Source: Pseudomonas fontis (lineage in GTDB: Bacteria > Pseudomonadota > Gammaproteobacteria > Pseudomonadales > Pseudomonadaceae). From it: a stretch of 64,000 nt of DNA. Position numbers and translations under genes: made by a program. The notes under the pieces were generated by a model. It searched no databases. It had not been told where the DNA came from and saw only the letters and a program-made list of their open reading frames with translations. Shown one piece after another: positions 7,552 through 17,170 of this stretch (its first letter is position 1; every line of letters starts with the position of its first letter). The stretch lies in NCBI RefSeq assembly GCF_028656955.1, contig NZ_JAMDGY010000024.1, positions 186,001 to 250,000 of the forward strand. Reading direction: 5' to 3'.

Positions 7552-9288
7552 TTACATGCGCTCCAGCGTTTCCAGACCCAGCAGTTCCAGGCCCTGTTTC
7601 AGGGTACGACCGGTCAGGGCAGCCAGGCGCAGACGGCTCTGCTGCTGTTCCGGGGTGTCGGCGGACAGGATCGGGCAGTTCTCGTAGAAGCTGGAGAACA
7701 GCCCGGCCACGTCGTACAGGTAGCTGCACAGCACGTGCGGGGTGCCTTTCTCGGCAACGTTGTTGAGGGTCTCGCCAAATTGCGCCAGGCGTGCCGCCAG
7801 TTCCTGCTCCTGTGCCGCTTGCAGGACGATCTGGCCGTCGACTTCGTTGAAGTCCTTGCCCAGCTTGCGGAACACGCCGGCCACACGGGTGTAGGCGTAC
7901 AGCAGGTACGGCGCGGTGTTGCCTTCGAAGTTCAGCATCAGTTCGAAGTTGAAGCTGTAGTCGCTGGTGCGGTGCTTGGACAGGTCGGCGTATTTCACCG
8001 CGTCGATGCCCACTACCTGGCCGATGGTGCGCAGCTCGTCGTCTGGCAGCTCGGGGTTCTTGCTCTTCACCAGCGCGTAGGCGCGGTCCTTGGCTTCGTT
8101 GAGCAGGTCGATCAGCTTGACCGTGCCGCCGTCGCGGGTCTTGAACGGGCGGCCGTCGGCGCCGTTCATGGTGCCGAAGCCCATGTGTTCCATTTGCATC
8201 GGGTGGCCGACAAAGCCCGCTTTGCGCGCGACTTCGAACACCTGGTTGAAGTGCAGGGCCTGGCGCTGGTCGACGAAGTACAGCGCGCGGTCGGCCTTGA
8301 GCACGTTGCTGCGGTAGCGCACGGCCGCGAGGTCGGTGGTGGCGTAGAGGTAGCCGCCATCGGCCTTCTGCACGATTACTGGCAGTGGCTCGCCTTCGGC
8401 GGTCTTGAATTCATCGAGGAACACGCACTGCGCGCCCTGGCTCTCGACCAGCAGGCCCTTGGCCTTGAGGTCGGCGATCACCTTGGCCAGGTCGTCGTTG
8501 TAGGCGCTTTCGCCCATCACGTCGGCCATGGTCAGTTTGACGTTGAGCAGTTCGTAGGTCTTCTGGCAGTGCGACAGCGAGATGTCCTTGAAGCGGGTCC
8601 ACAGCTTCAGGCAGTCCGGGTCACCGGCTTGCAGCTTGACCACCAGGCCACGGGCGCGGTCGGCGAATTCTTCGGACTCGTCGAAGCGCTTCTTGGCGGC
8701 GCGGTAGAAGTTTTCCAGGTCCGACAGCTCGTCGCTGGTGATCGGGTTTTCCTGCAGGTAGGCCATCAACATGCCGAACTGGGTGCCCCAGTCGCCAACG
8801 TGGTTCTGCCTGATCACGGTGTCGCCGAGGAACTCCAGGACACGGGCCACGGCGTCGCCGATGATGGTCGAGCGCAGGTGGCCGACGTGCATTTCCTTGG
8901 CCAGGTTGGGCGCCGACAGGTCGATGACCACTTTCTGCAGCGGGCCGGCTTTGTGTACGCCGAGCTTGGCGTCGGCCAGGGCGGCGTCCAGGCGGGCAGC
9001 CAGGGCCTGGGTGTTCTGGAAGAAATTGAGGAAGCCCGGGCCGGCGATCTCGACCTTGCTGATCTGTGGGTCGGCAGGCAGGGCGGCGACGAGTTTTTCG
9101 GCCAGGTCACGCGGCTTCATGCCGGCAGGTTTGGCCAGCATCATCGCGATGTTGCTGGCGAAGTCGCCGTTGGCCTTGTCTTTGGCGTTCTCCACCTGAA
9201 TCGCCGGCGTCAGCCCTTCAGGCAGCACACCTTCGGTGACGAGTTGGGTGAGGGCTTGCTGGATCAGCTGGCGAATGGTGTCTTTCAT
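7552..9288 (-). CDS. argS: Arginyl-tRNA synthetase
   Basis: A 578-residue class I aminoacyl-tRNA synthetase that charges tRNA-Arg. The start at the ATG at 9288 ([16 protein letters not shown]) gives the standard ArgRS length; longer upstream frames reach through a repeat-containing intergenic stretch. The N-terminal Add-1 domain covers about residues 1-110, the HIGH-type motif is HVGHLRS in [18 protein letters not shown], and the C-terminal anticodon-binding domain includes [15 protein letters not shown]. As in most ArgRS proteins the KMSKS loop is not canonical ([11 protein letters not shown]). It is directly followed by the SPOR gene. Confidence 0.97.
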   Translation of the reverse strand: MKDTIRQLIQQALTQLVTEGVLPEGLTPAIQVENAKDKANGDFASNIAMMLAKPAGMKPRDLAEKLVAALPADPQISKVEIAGPGFLNFFQNTQALAARLDAALADAKLGVHKAGPLQKVVIDLSAPNLAKEMHVGHLRSTIIGDAVARVLEFLGDTVIRQNHVGDWGTQFGMLMAYLQENPITSDELSDLENFYRAAKKRFDESEEFADRARGLVVKLQAGDPDCLKLWTRFKDISLSHCQKTYELLNVKLTMADVMGESAYNDDLAKVIADLKAKGLLVESQGAQCVFLDEFKTAEGEPLPVIVQKADGGYLYATTDLAAVRYRSNVLKADRALYFVDQRQALHFNQVFEVARKAGFVGHPMQMEHMGFGTMNGADGRPFKTRDGGTVKLIDLLNEAKDRAYALVKSKNPELPDDELRTIGQVVGIDAVKYADLSKHRTSDYSFNFELMLNFEGNTAPYLLYAYTRVAGVFRKLGKDFNEVDGQIVLQAAQEQELAARLAQFGETLNNVAEKGTPHVLCSYLYDVAGLFSSFYENCPILSADTPEQQQSRLRLAALTGRTLKQGLELLGLETLERM

Positions 9289-9420
9289 GGGCTTCTCTTT
9301 CGACCGCAAGCGCGGCGGCGCTTCGATGCGCAGGTGGAAAAACTGAACATTATCCGTTGCCGGGGCGAGGTTGCCAACCTTTGGGGGGAATTGTGCTGGC
9401 TTGCAGCAGGGGAAGCAGTT

Positions 9421-9520
9421 CTTTGTAGCCGCTGCCGTGAGGCTGCGCTGGAGTCCGGTAGGGCTCCCAGGAGCGGCGCCTGCGTTGCAGCGAGCGCAGC
9501 CTTCGGCAGCGGCTACAAAG
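9421..9520. repeat. Long imperfect inverted repeat upstream of argS
   Basis: The arms CTTTGTAGCCGCTGCCG (9421-9437) and its exact reverse complement (9504-9520) enclose a second paired segment (GGCTGCGCT / AGCGCAGCC). The whole could form a hairpin of about 100 nt. It differs in sequence from the two REP families in this window, although CTCCCACAG follows directly at 9522. It lies in the 256-bp space between the priA stop and the argS start; nothing else is evident there. Confidence 0.85.
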
Positions 9521-9544
9521 GCTCCCACAGGGATTTGCTGGGCC

Positions 9545-11764
9545 TTAATAAAGATCCACCGGATCCACATCCAGCGACCAGCGCACCTGTCTTCCCGTCG
9601 GCATCTGCTCCAACAGTAGCAACCAGGCACTGATCAGTCGATGCAAGGGTGCCCGTGCATTGGCCTGGAGCAACAGTTGTGCACGGAAGCGTCCCGCCCG
9701 TCGCTCCATCGGTGCCGGCACCGGCCCCAGCAGCTCGATGCCCTGCAGGTTGTGCTCGGCCAACAGCTGCTCGGCCGCCGCGCAGGCTTCATCGAGGAAA
9801 CCCTCGGCCTGCCCGGGCTTGTGCGCCTCGGCGCGCAGCAGCGCCAAATGCGCAAACGGTGGCAGCCCCGCCGCGCGCCGCTCGCTCAGGGCCTGCTCGG
9901 CAAAGGCGAAGTAACCCTGCTCGGTCAGCTGGACCAATAAAGGATGGTCGGCGAGGTGGGTCTGGATGATCACCTTGCCCGGTTCTTCCGCCCGCCCGGC
10001 GCGCCCGGCGACCTGGACAATCAGTTGCGCCATGCGCTCGCTGGCGCGGAAATCACCCGAGAACAGCCCGCCATCGGCATCGAGGATCGAAACCAGGGTC
10101 ACCCGTGGGAAGTGGTGACCCTTGGCGAGCATCTGCGTGCCGACCAGGATGCACGGCTGGCCGCGCTGGATGGTGGCGAACAGCTGGTTCATCGCATCCT
10201 TGCGCGAGGTGGTGTCGCGGTCCACGCGCAGCACCGGGTAATCGGGGAACAGAATGCCCAGGCGCTCTTCGGCCCGTTCCGTCCCCGCGCCTACCGGGCG
10301 CAGGTCGACATGGTTGCACTGTGGGCACTTGCGCGGCACCCGCTCGTCGTAGCCGCAGTGGTGGCAGCGCAACTCGCCGGAGCGCTGGTGCACGGTCATC
10401 CGCGCGTCGCAACGTGGGCATTCGGAGAGCCAGCCGCAGTCATGGCACAACAGCGTCGGCGCAAAACCGCGGCGGTTGAGGAACACCAGCACCTGCTGGC
10501 CGGCGGCCAGGGTCTGGGCGATGGCCTGTTGCATCGGGCCGCTGATGCCGCTGTCCAGTGGCCGGCTTTTCACGTCCAGGCGCAGGAAGCGCGGCGGGTG
10601 CGCACCGCCCGCGCGGTGGTTGAGGCGCAGCAGCCCGTAGCGGCCGGTGTAGGCGTTGTGCAGGCTTTCCAGCGATGGCGTTGCCGAGCCCAGCAGAATC
10701 GGGATGTTTTCTTGGCGTGCCCGCACCAGTGCCAGGTCGCGGGCGTGGTAGCGCAAACCTTCCTGCTGTTTATAGGAGCCGTCGTGCTCCTCGTCGATGA
10801 TGATCAGCCCTGGGTGTTTCATCGGGGTGAACAACGCCGAACGGGTGCCGATGATGATGTCGGCCTCGCCGTCGCGGGCGGCCAGCCAGGCTTCCAGGCG
10901 CTCGCGGTCGTTGACCGCCGAGTGCAGCAGGGCTATGCGCGCGTTGAAGCGCTGCTCGAAGCGCGCCAGGGTCTGCGGGCCCAGGTTGATCTCGGGAATC
11001 AGGATCAGCGCCTGCTTGCCGGCTTCCAGGGTTTCGCGGATCAGTTGCAGGTAGACCTCGGTCTTGCCGCTGCCGGTCACCCCGGCCAGCAGGAAGGCAT
11101 GGAAGCTGTCGAAGCCTGCACGCACGGCATGGAAGGCCGCGCGTTGCTCTTCATTGAGTGGCAGCTCCGGTTGGGCCAGCCAGTGTTCATGGCGCTCGCT
11201 GGGTGCGTGCCGGCGCACTTCGACCTGCACCATATCCTTGGCCAGCAGCAGGTCGAGGCTGTCCTTGCTCAGCATCAGCTTGCTCAGCAGGCCATGGGCA
11301 ACGCCGTGCGGGTGTTGCGCCAGGGTCGCCAGGGCTTCGCGCTGGCGCGGGGCGCGAGCGATGCGCGGGTCGTCCAGGCGTGCACCCGGGGCCGCCTGCC
11401 AGAAGCGCTCCTGGCGCGCCTCGGCCGGCTCGCCCTGGCGCAGCAGCACCGGCAGCGCCCAGCTCAGGGTGTCGCCCAGGCTGTGCTGGTAATATTGCGC
11501 GGTCCACAGGCACAGCTTGAACAGTGCCGGCGGTATCGGCGACACCGGGTCGAGCAGCGCCAGTGCCGGCTTGAGCTTGTCGGCCGGTACTTCGCTGTGC
11601 TCGCACACCTCCACCAGCACGCCGATCATTTCCCGCCGACCGAACGGCACGCGCACCCGCATGCCGGGGCTGAAGGCCGCGCGCGCCATGCCCGCAGGTG
11701 CCCTGTAGTCGAACAGCCGCCGCAGGGGCGAGGGCAGGGCAAGGCGAAGAATGACGTCGGACAC
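9545..11764 (-). CDS. priA: Primosomal replication restart helicase PriA
   Basis: A 739-residue superfamily 2 DNA helicase that reloads the replisome at collapsed forks. The start is a GTG at 11764 (reading [16 protein letters not shown]), which gives the normal PriA length; the frame extends farther upstream but only through rpmE in antisense. Visible motifs are Walker [12 protein letters not shown], the DEEH box ([13 protein letters not shown]), and the zinc-binding cysteine cluster ([14 protein letters not shown], then CHHCGY and CPQCNH). Helicase motifs V and VI ([23 protein letters not shown]) are present. It is transcribed divergently from rpmE. Nothing is missing. Confidence 0.97.
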   Translation of the reverse strand: MSDVILRLALPSPLRRLFDYRAPAGMARAAFSPGMRVRVPFGRREMIGVLVEVCEHSEVPADKLKPALALLDPVSPIPPALFKLCLWTAQYYQHSLGDTLSWALPVLLRQGEPAEARQERFWQAAPGARLDDPRIARAPRQREALATLAQHPHGVAHGLLSKLMLSKDSLDLLLAKDMVQVEVRRHAPSERHEHWLAQPELPLNEEQRAAFHAVRAGFDSFHAFLLAGVTGSGKTEVYLQLIRETLEAGKQALILIPEINLGPQTLARFEQRFNARIALLHSAVNDRERLEAWLAARDGEADIIIGTRSALFTPMKHPGLIIIDEEHDGSYKQQEGLRYHARDLALVRARQENIPILLGSATPSLESLHNAYTGRYGLLRLNHRAGGAHPPRFLRLDVKSRPLDSGISGPMQQAIAQTLAAGQQVLVFLNRRGFAPTLLCHDCGWLSECPRCDARMTVHQRSGELRCHHCGYDERVPRKCPQCNHVDLRPVGAGTERAEERLGILFPDYPVLRVDRDTTSRKDAMNQLFATIQRGQPCILVGTQMLAKGHHFPRVTLVSILDADGGLFSGDFRASERMAQLIVQVAGRAGRAEEPGKVIIQTHLADHPLLVQLTEQGYFAFAEQALSERRAAGLPPFAHLALLRAEAHKPGQAEGFLDEACAAAEQLLAEHNLQGIELLGPVPAPMERRAGRFRAQLLLQANARAPLHRLISAWLLLLEQMPTGRQVRWSLDVDPVDLY

Positions 11765-11832
11765 GCGGCGAGATCTCTGAAGGAATACACGACCGGCGAG
11801 CCTAGCAGACGACAACCGGTGCAAGCGACAAC

Positions 11833-11860
11833 TTGCGTCGACGCTTGGCTCTGGTATCAT
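11833..11860 (+). promoter_or_regulatory. Sigma-70-type promoter for rpmE
   Basis: TTGCGT at 11833-11838 and TATCAT at 11855-11860 are separated by 16 bp. The predicted start near 11867 leaves a leader of about 65 nt before the rpmE ATG. Hexamers are seen directly; activity is inferred. Confidence 0.55.
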
Positions 11861-11883
11861 CCCGAGCCTTATTTGCGTGCGGT

Positions 11884-11903
11884 ATTCAACAATGGTGTTG
11901 AGT
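11884..11903 (+). promoter_or_regulatory. Hairpin in the rpmE leader, candidate L31 autoregulatory element
   Basis: A stem TCAACA / TGTTGA with an ATGG loop (11886-11901), extendable by two weaker pairs, lies about 30 nt before the rpmE start. Leader structures upstream of rpmE have been described in several bacterial groups; whether this one belongs to them is not proven. Confidence 0.4.
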
Positions 11904-11931
11904 GGCGGCACGTCAGCACGAGGAAATCCCC

Positions 11932-12150
11932 ATGAAAGCCGATATCCATCCGGTATACGAAGCTGTAGCAGTAGCCTGCAGCTGCGGTAACAAATTCGAA
12001 ACTCGCTCGACTCTGGCCAAGCCACTGCCGATCGACGTATGCAACCTGTGCCACCCGTTCTACACCGGTAAGCAAAAAGTGCTGGACACCGGCGGCCGCG
12101 TTCAGAAGTTCGCAGATCGCTTTGGTTCCATCGGCACCAAAAAAGCTTAA
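11932..12150 (+). CDS. rpmE: 50S ribosomal protein L31 (zinc-binding C+ form)
   Basis: A 72-residue ribosomal protein at the bridge between the large and small subunits. It begins at the ATG at 11932 ([12 protein letters not shown]); a longer frame start lies upstream but lacks family similarity. Zinc ligands are intact: Cys16 and Cys18 (CSCG) and Cys37 and Cys40 (CNLC), so this is the zinc-containing C+ paralogue rather than the zinc-free YkgM type. A strong GAGGAA ribosome-binding site is 7 bp upstream. The gene is divergent from priA and is followed two bases later by the nuclease-like frame, within which an intrinsic terminator is found. Confidence 0.98.
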   Translation: MKADIHPVYEAVAVACSCGNKFETRSTLAKPLPIDVCNLCHPFYTGKQKVLDTGGRVQKFADRFGSIGTKKA

Positions 12151-12152
12151 GA

Positions 12153-12974
12153 GTGAGCAACGCGAGCCCTTTGGGCTTGGCACTGCTGCTGAAAAAGGCG
12201 TCCCTTGCGGGCGCTTTTTTTATGGCCGCGATTTGGCAGGTGCCGGCCTTGGCCTTCTGCCCGCTGCCCGCCGGCGTGCAGCCGGTGCAGGTGCGCCAGG
12301 TGGTCGACGGCGATACCGTACGTCTGGTCGATGGCCGCAGTGTTCGCCTGATCGGCCTCAACGCTCCGGAAATCGGCCGCAAGGGCCGCACCAGCGAAGC
12401 CTTCGCCGAGGCTGCGCGCCAGCGCCTGCAAGCGCTGGTCAAGGCCAGTGACGGGCAGGTGGGGCTGGTGCCGGGCGTTGAGGCCAAGGACAAGTACGGC
12501 CGTACCCTGGCACACATCTATGGCCGCTCTGGCGACAATCTGGAAGCCACGCTGCTCAGCGAGGGCCTCGGCTACCGCGTGGCGGTGGCGCCGAACGTCG
12601 ACCTCAGCGGCTGCCAGCAGCAGGCCGAGCAGGCCGCTCGTCGGGCCGGCCTGGGGCTGTGGCGCCGTTCGCCGGTCATCCCGGCCGGGCAGGTCAGCCA
12701 GTCCGGTTTCGCGGTGATCAGCGGCCAGGTGCAGGGTATCGCACGTAATCGCGGGGGTATCTGGATCGAAATCAACGATCAGCTGGTGCTCCAGGTGCCG
12801 GCACGCTTGCAGCGCAACTTCCCGGCCTCGTTCCTCGAGGGCCTGAAAGGTCGCGACATCGAAGCGCGTGGTTGGGTGCTGGATCGTTCCCGCAAAGGCG
12901 GCCTGAAACCCGGGCAACAGCGCTGGATGCTGCCTTTGACCGACCCATCGATGCTGGAGCGGAGCGAAAGATAA
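12153..12974 (+). CDS. Secreted thermonuclease (SNase)-family protein
   Basis: A 273-residue protein with a staphylococcal-nuclease-like domain. The GTG start at 12153 gives an N-terminal export signal (KKASLAGAFFMAAIWQVPALAF, about residues 14-35), followed by the SNase segment from about 44 to 155: VRQVVDGDTVRLVDG, VRLIGLNAPEIG, DKYGRTLAHIYG. The family's catalytic acid and arginines have counterparts in these motifs. A C-terminal OB-like segment of about 90 residues follows. An ATG at 12222 would give a shorter protein that loses the basic part of the signal. The GTG is two bases behind the rpmE stop, and an intrinsic terminator overlaps codons 13-23, an odd arrangement discussed in the findings. 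Confidence 0.85.
   Translation: MSNASPLGLALLLKKASLAGAFFMAAIWQVPALAFCPLPAGVQPVQVRQVVDGDTVRLVDGRSVRLIGLNAPEIGRKGRTSEAFAEAARQRLQALVKASDGQVGLVPGVEAKDKYGRTLAHIYGRSGDNLEATLLSEGLGYRVAVAPNVDLSGCQQQAEQAARRAGLGLWRRSPVIPAGQVSQSGFAVISGQVQGIARNRGGIWIEINDQLVLQVPARLQRNFPASFLEGLKGRDIEARGWVLDRSRKGGLKPGQQRWMLPLTDPSMLERSER
12192..12221 (+). terminator. Intrinsic terminator of rpmE inside the nuclease frame
   Basis: AAAAAGGCGTCCC, a TTGC loop and GGGCGCTTTTTTT form a GC-rich stem with two small bulges, followed by seven T residues. It lies 42 bp after the rpmE stop, where a terminator is expected, but inside the signal-peptide codons of the following gene. Confidence 0.65.
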
Positions 12975-13152
12975 AAAATTGTGGACATTTTTTATCGCGA
13001 TTGTACACAGTGAAACCCTTGCGGGCTGCGGCTCTTGGCGGAAAGTCGTAGGTTAAAGGCCTTGACACTAGTGACCGGCCAGTCTTGTCGGCCCTTTGCT
13101 CTTTGCGTATCCTCGGCGGTCCGTCAGAACAGTAAATAGCGGAATGCCCACC

Positions 13153-14421
13153 ATGTCAGATTTGAAAACTGCCGCTCTCGAATACCATGCTCAGCCTCGT
13201 CCGGGGAAACTGAGCGTCGAGCTCACCAAGCCTACTGCCACTGCCCGCGACCTGTCGCTGGCCTACAGCCCGGGTGTTGCCGAACCTGTGCGCGAAATCG
13301 CTCGCGACGCGGAGCTGGCCTACAAGTACACCGGTAAAGGCAACCTGGTAGCAGTGATCTCCGACGGTACCGCCATCCTCGGCCTGGGTAACCTCGGCCC
13401 GCTGGCCTCCAAGCCGGTCATGGAAGGCAAGGGTGTTCTGTTCAAGCGTTTCGCCGGTATCGACGTATTCGACATCGAAGTCGACTCCGAGAGCCCGCAG
13501 GCGTTCATCGACACCGTCAAGCGTATCTCCATCACCTTCGGTGGCATCAACCTGGAAGACATCAAGGCACCTGAGTGCTTCGAGATCGAGCGCGCGCTGA
13601 TCGAACAGTGCGACATCCCGGTGTTCCACGATGACCAGCACGGCACTGCGATCGTTACCGCAGCCGGCATGATCAACGCCCTGGAAATCGCTGGCAAAAC
13701 CCTGGCCGACGCCAAGATCGTCTGCCTGGGCGCCGGTGCTGCGGCCATCTCCTGCATGAAACTGCTGGTGAGCATGGGTGCGCAGATCGAGAACATCTTC
13801 ATGGTTGACCGTACTGGCGTGATCCACGCTGGCCGTGACGACCTGAACCAGTACAAGGCGGTCTTCGCCCACGCTACCGACAAGCGCACCCTGGCTGATG
13901 CCCTGGACGGCGCTGACGTGTTCGTCGGTCTGTCTGGCCCGAACCTGCTGAGCGCTGAAGGCCTGAAGTCGATGGCGCCGAACCCGATCGTGTTCGCTTG
14001 CTCGAACCCGGACCCGGAAATCTCGCCAGAGCTGGCGCACGCTACCCGTAGCGACGTGATCATGGCGACCGGTCGTTCCGACTACCCGAACCAGGTCAAC
14101 AACGTACTGGGCTTCCCGTTCATCTTCCGTGGTGCCCTGGACGTTCGCGCCAAGCGCATCAACGAAGAAATGAAGATCGCTGCCGCCAACGCCCTGAAAG
14201 ACCTGGCCAAGCTGCCAGTGCCGAAGGAAGTCTGTGCAGCCTACGGCGTTGATACCCTGGAGTTCGGCCGTGAGTACATCATTCCGAAGCCAATGGATGC
14301 ACGCCTGATCACCCTGGTATCCGATGCAGTGGCCAAGGCCGCGATCGAGACCGGCGTGGCGACCCTGCCGTATCCGAAGAACTACCCGCTGAAAAGCGTG
14401 GATGACGTGTTCAACGGCTAA
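13153..14421 (+). CDS. maeB: NADP-dependent malic enzyme (short form)
   Basis: A 422-residue oxidative malate decarboxylase producing pyruvate, CO2 and NADPH. The start MSDLKTAALEYHAQ at 13153 is preferred; an in-frame ATG nine bases earlier (MPTMSDL) is also possible. The malic domain shows SLAYSPGVAEPV, GKGNLVAVISDGTAILGLGN and FKRFAGIDVFDIEVD; the NAD-binding domain shows VCLGAGAAAISCMKLL. Unlike enterobacterial MaeB (about 760 residues) it lacks the C-terminal phosphotransacetylase-like domain, which is normal for Pseudomonas. A TTGACA hexamer lies at about 13061 in the 178-bp upstream gap, with no good -10. A strong terminator follows. Confidence 0.95.
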   Translation: MSDLKTAALEYHAQPRPGKLSVELTKPTATARDLSLAYSPGVAEPVREIARDAELAYKYTGKGNLVAVISDGTAILGLGNLGPLASKPVMEGKGVLFKRFAGIDVFDIEVDSESPQAFIDTVKRISITFGGINLEDIKAPECFEIERALIEQCDIPVFHDDQHGTAIVTAAGMINALEIAGKTLADAKIVCLGAGAAAISCMKLLVSMGAQIENIFMVDRTGVIHAGRDDLNQYKAVFAHATDKRTLADALDGADVFVGLSGPNLLSAEGLKSMAPNPIVFACSNPDPEISPELAHATRSDVIMATGRSDYPNQVNNVLGFPFIFRGALDVRAKRINEEMKIAAANALKDLAKLPVPKEVCAAYGVDTLEFGREYIIPKPMDARLITLVSDAVAKAAIETGVATLPYPKNYPLKSVDDVFNG

Positions 14422-14440
14422 GCCGTTGTAGCGTTGTACA

Positions 14441-14477
14441 AAAAAGCCCCGGCTCGCGAGAGTCGGGGCTTTTTTTG
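14441..14477 (+). terminator. Intrinsic terminator after maeB
   Basis: AGCCCCG and CGGGGCT arms around GCTCGCGAGAGT, flanked by AAAAA and seven T residues, 20 bp after the maeB stop. It could act in both directions. Confidence 0.9.
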
Positions 14478-14495
14478 TGGTTGTCTGCAAAGCAC

Positions 14496-14558
14496 CGCGG
14501 GACCAGCCCGCTCCCACAGGTATCAGCGAAACCTGTGGGGGCGGGCTGGTCCCGCGAT
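14496..14558. repeat. Bipartite REP-like inverted repeat, family B
   Basis: Same unit as at 6764: CCGCGGGACCAGCCCGCTCC ... CACAGG and its inverted copy, separated by about 10 bp, with one G for A difference in the second arm. It lies between convergent maeB and mrcA. Confidence 0.88.
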
Positions 14559-14563
14559 TGGTT

Positions 14564-16999
14564 TCAGAACAGATCCATCGGTGCCGATTCATCTGCTGGC
14601 AGCGGGCTGCCCGGGGCTGAGCCGTTGCCCAGCTCATTCACCGACGGCGGGGTATCTTCAGCCTTGAACAGCTCGAAGTAGGCATTCGGCGTGCTCGGCG
14701 TCGCCGCGCGGCCGCTGACCGGGTCGACCCGCAGGCTGAGGATGCCTTCGGGCTCCGGCTGGGTGTGCGCAGGCTTGTCCTTGAGCGCCGCGCCCATGAA
14801 GCTCATCCAGATCGGCAGCGAGACCGTACCGCCATACTCGCGACGGCCGAGGGTTTCCGGCTGGTCGAAGCCGGTCCATACCGTGGTCACGTAATCGGCG
14901 TTGTAGCCCGAGAACCAGGCATCCTTCGAGTCGTTGGTGGTACCGGTCTTGCCAGCCAGGTCCGTGCGGCCGAGGGCCATGGCGCGACGGCCAGTGCCTT
15001 TCTTGATCACGTCCTCCAGCATGCTGTTGAGGATGTAGGTGGTGCGCCCATCGACGATCCGCTCGGCCACGGCAGGCACCTGCGGGGCAACTGCTGCAGC
15101 ATCGGTCGGCACCTGGGCGGTGATCGGCTGAGCTTCAGGGGCGGCAATCCCGGCCTGGTCCTGATTGCCTTGTGGCACGCGCGGCGGGTTGGCGGTGAAC
15201 AGCGTGTCGCCGTTGCGGCTCTCGATTCGCTCGATCAGGTACGGGGTGATCTTGTAGCCGCCGTTGGCAAAGGTGCTCCAGCCGGTGGCGATTTCCATCG
15301 GCGTCAGCGTCGCGGTGCCCAGGGCCAGCGACAGGTTGCGCGGCAGGTCCTGCTTGTTGAAGCCGAACTTGGTGATGTAGTCGATGGTGGTGTCGATGCC
15401 AATGGCCTGCAACAGGCGGATCGACACCAGGTTGCGCGACTTGTACAGCGCCTCGCGCATGCGGATCGGGCCGAGGAAGGTGTTGGTGTCGTTCTTCGGT
15501 CGCCAGACCTTGTCCAGGTACTCGTCGACAAACACGATCGGTGCATCGTTGACCAGGCTGGCGGCGGTGTAGCCGTTATCCAGCGCGGCGCTGTACACGA
15601 ACGGCTTGAAGCTCGAACCCGGCTGACGCTTGGCCTGCATGGCGCGGTTGTAGTTGCTCTGCTCGAAGGAGAAGCCGCCGACCAGTGCGCGGATCGCACC
15701 GCTGCTCGGGTCGAGGGTCACCAGCGCGCTCTGGGCGCCGGGCACCTGGCTGAACTTCAGGCTGCCGTCTGCCTGGCGCAGTACGCGGATCACATCGCCC
15801 ACCTGCGCCACATCGCTCGGCTGTGCCGGGCTGCGGCCCTGGCTGTTGGTGTTGAGGAACGGCCGGGCCCATTTCATGGTGTCCCAGGCCACGGTTTCTT
15901 CTGTACCCGCCTTGGTCAGCACGGTCAGGCCGGTTTTCTCGACCTGGGTCACGATGGCCGGATCCAGGCCGCCCAATGGGCGCTGCTTGACCAGCTCCTG
16001 CTGCCAGGCGGCGCGGGTCTTGCCTGGCAGGCGCGATTCCGGCCCACGGTAGCCGTGGCGCTGGTCGTAGGCGGTCAGGCCTTCCAGTACCGAGCTGTTG
16101 GCGATCTGCTGCAGGTCGCTCGGCACGGTGGTGGTCACGCGGAAACCTTCGGTGTAGGCGTCGCTGCCGTAACGGCCGACCATCTCGGCACGGGCCATTT
16201 CAGCAATATACGGTGCGCTCACTTCCGGGGTCGGCACGTGATAGCTGGCGTTCAACGGTTCGGCCAGGCCGGCCTGGTAGCTGGCCTCGTCGATCTTGCC
16301 GAGCTTGTACATGCGCCCCAGGATCCAGTCGCGGCGCTCCTTGGCGCGGGCCGGGTTGGCCAGCGGGTTGAAGCGCGACGGCGCCTTGGGCAGGCCGGCG
16401 ATCATCGCCATCTGCGCCAGGCTGATGTCGCGGATCGACTTGCCGTAGTACACCTGCGCCGCCGCCTCGATGCCGTAGGCGCGGTTGCCCAGGTAGATCT
16501 TGTTGACGTACAGCTCAAGGATCTCGTCCTTGGTCAGCTCGCGCTCGATCTGCAAGGCCAGGAGAATTTCGTTGGTTTTGCGCGAGAAGCTGCGTTCGCT
16601 GCTCAGGAAGAAGTTCTTCGCCACCTGCATGGTGATGGTGCTGCCGCCGGTCTGGATGTGCCCGGACTTGAGCAATTGTGTTGCAGCGCGCATCAGGCTG
16701 CTGGGGTCGACCCCATAGTGATTGGCGAAATTGTCATCTTCGGCCGAGAGCAGGGCCTGGATGAAATGCGGGGGAATGTCGGCGAAACGGATCGGTGAGC
16801 GGCGCATTTCGCCGAACTCCGCGATCAGCTTGCCGTCACTGCTGTAGACCCGCAAAGGGATCTGCAACTGGATGCTTCGCAGCGCCTCTACCGAGGGCAG
16901 GCTGGGACTAAGATACAGAAACGCGCCGCTCAGGCCGAGCACGACTGCGCAAATGACTGCGACGAAAGACCACCAGAAGAACTTCAGCAGGCGTATCAA
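14564..16999 (-). CDS. mrcA: Penicillin-binding protein 1A, bifunctional peptidoglycan synthase
   Basis: An 811-residue class A PBP that polymerises glycan strands and cross-links peptides in the periplasm. It has an N-terminal membrane anchor (about residues 8-30), a GT51 glycosyltransferase domain (about 55-230; LLSAEDDNFANHYGVD and GGSTITMQVAKNFFL), an OB-like insert and a transpeptidase domain. The acylated serine is Ser462 in GSSFKPF, and the KTGTTND motif is near residue 690. The frame starts at a TTG at 16999 (reading MIRLLKFFWW); no ATG fits upstream. The gene is divergent from pilM, an arrangement usual in Pseudomonas. It ends with a Gly/Ser/Pro-rich tail. Confidence 0.95.
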   Translation of the reverse strand: MIRLLKFFWWSFVAVICAVVLGLSGAFLYLSPSLPSVEALRSIQLQIPLRVYSSDGKLIAEFGEMRRSPIRFADIPPHFIQALLSAEDDNFANHYGVDPSSLMRAATQLLKSGHIQTGGSTITMQVAKNFFLSSERSFSRKTNEILLALQIERELTKDEILELYVNKIYLGNRAYGIEAAAQVYYGKSIRDISLAQMAMIAGLPKAPSRFNPLANPARAKERRDWILGRMYKLGKIDEASYQAGLAEPLNASYHVPTPEVSAPYIAEMARAEMVGRYGSDAYTEGFRVTTTVPSDLQQIANSSVLEGLTAYDQRHGYRGPESRLPGKTRAAWQQELVKQRPLGGLDPAIVTQVEKTGLTVLTKAGTEETVAWDTMKWARPFLNTNSQGRSPAQPSDVAQVGDVIRVLRQADGSLKFSQVPGAQSALVTLDPSSGAIRALVGGFSFEQSNYNRAMQAKRQPGSSFKPFVYSAALDNGYTAASLVNDAPIVFVDEYLDKVWRPKNDTNTFLGPIRMREALYKSRNLVSIRLLQAIGIDTTIDYITKFGFNKQDLPRNLSLALGTATLTPMEIATGWSTFANGGYKITPYLIERIESRNGDTLFTANPPRVPQGNQDQAGIAAPEAQPITAQVPTDAAAVAPQVPAVAERIVDGRTTYILNSMLEDVIKKGTGRRAMALGRTDLAGKTGTTNDSKDAWFSGYNADYVTTVWTGFDQPETLGRREYGGTVSLPIWMSFMGAALKDKPAHTQPEPEGILSLRVDPVSGRAATPSTPNAYFELFKAEDTPPSVNELGNGSAPGSPLPADESAPMDLF

Positions 17000-17170
17000 G
17001 GCGTGGGGGTGTCCAGTTGAAAAATGGATTGAGCGCAGGGCTGGCGGTCGAGAAAAAAACGCTGGGCATTATAAGCAATTTTCACCGTACCGCGTGATAG
17101 GCGCGGTAGTCGGGGCGCTCTTGGGGCGCTCGGGGATCATCAACCGTCTGCATATTGAAAGGAATCGCCA

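Noticed and set aside
7522..9633. A 703-codon plus-strand frame opposite argS
   Set aside because: Antisense shadow of argS; composition is low complexity and it has no family similarity.
9944..11935. A 663-codon plus-strand frame opposite priA
   Set aside because: Antisense shadow of priA running into the rpmE leader; no domain seen.
12980..13080. FNR or other operator before maeB
   Set aside because: An AT-rich stretch and a TTGACA hexamer are present, but no convincing palindrome or -10 could be placed.
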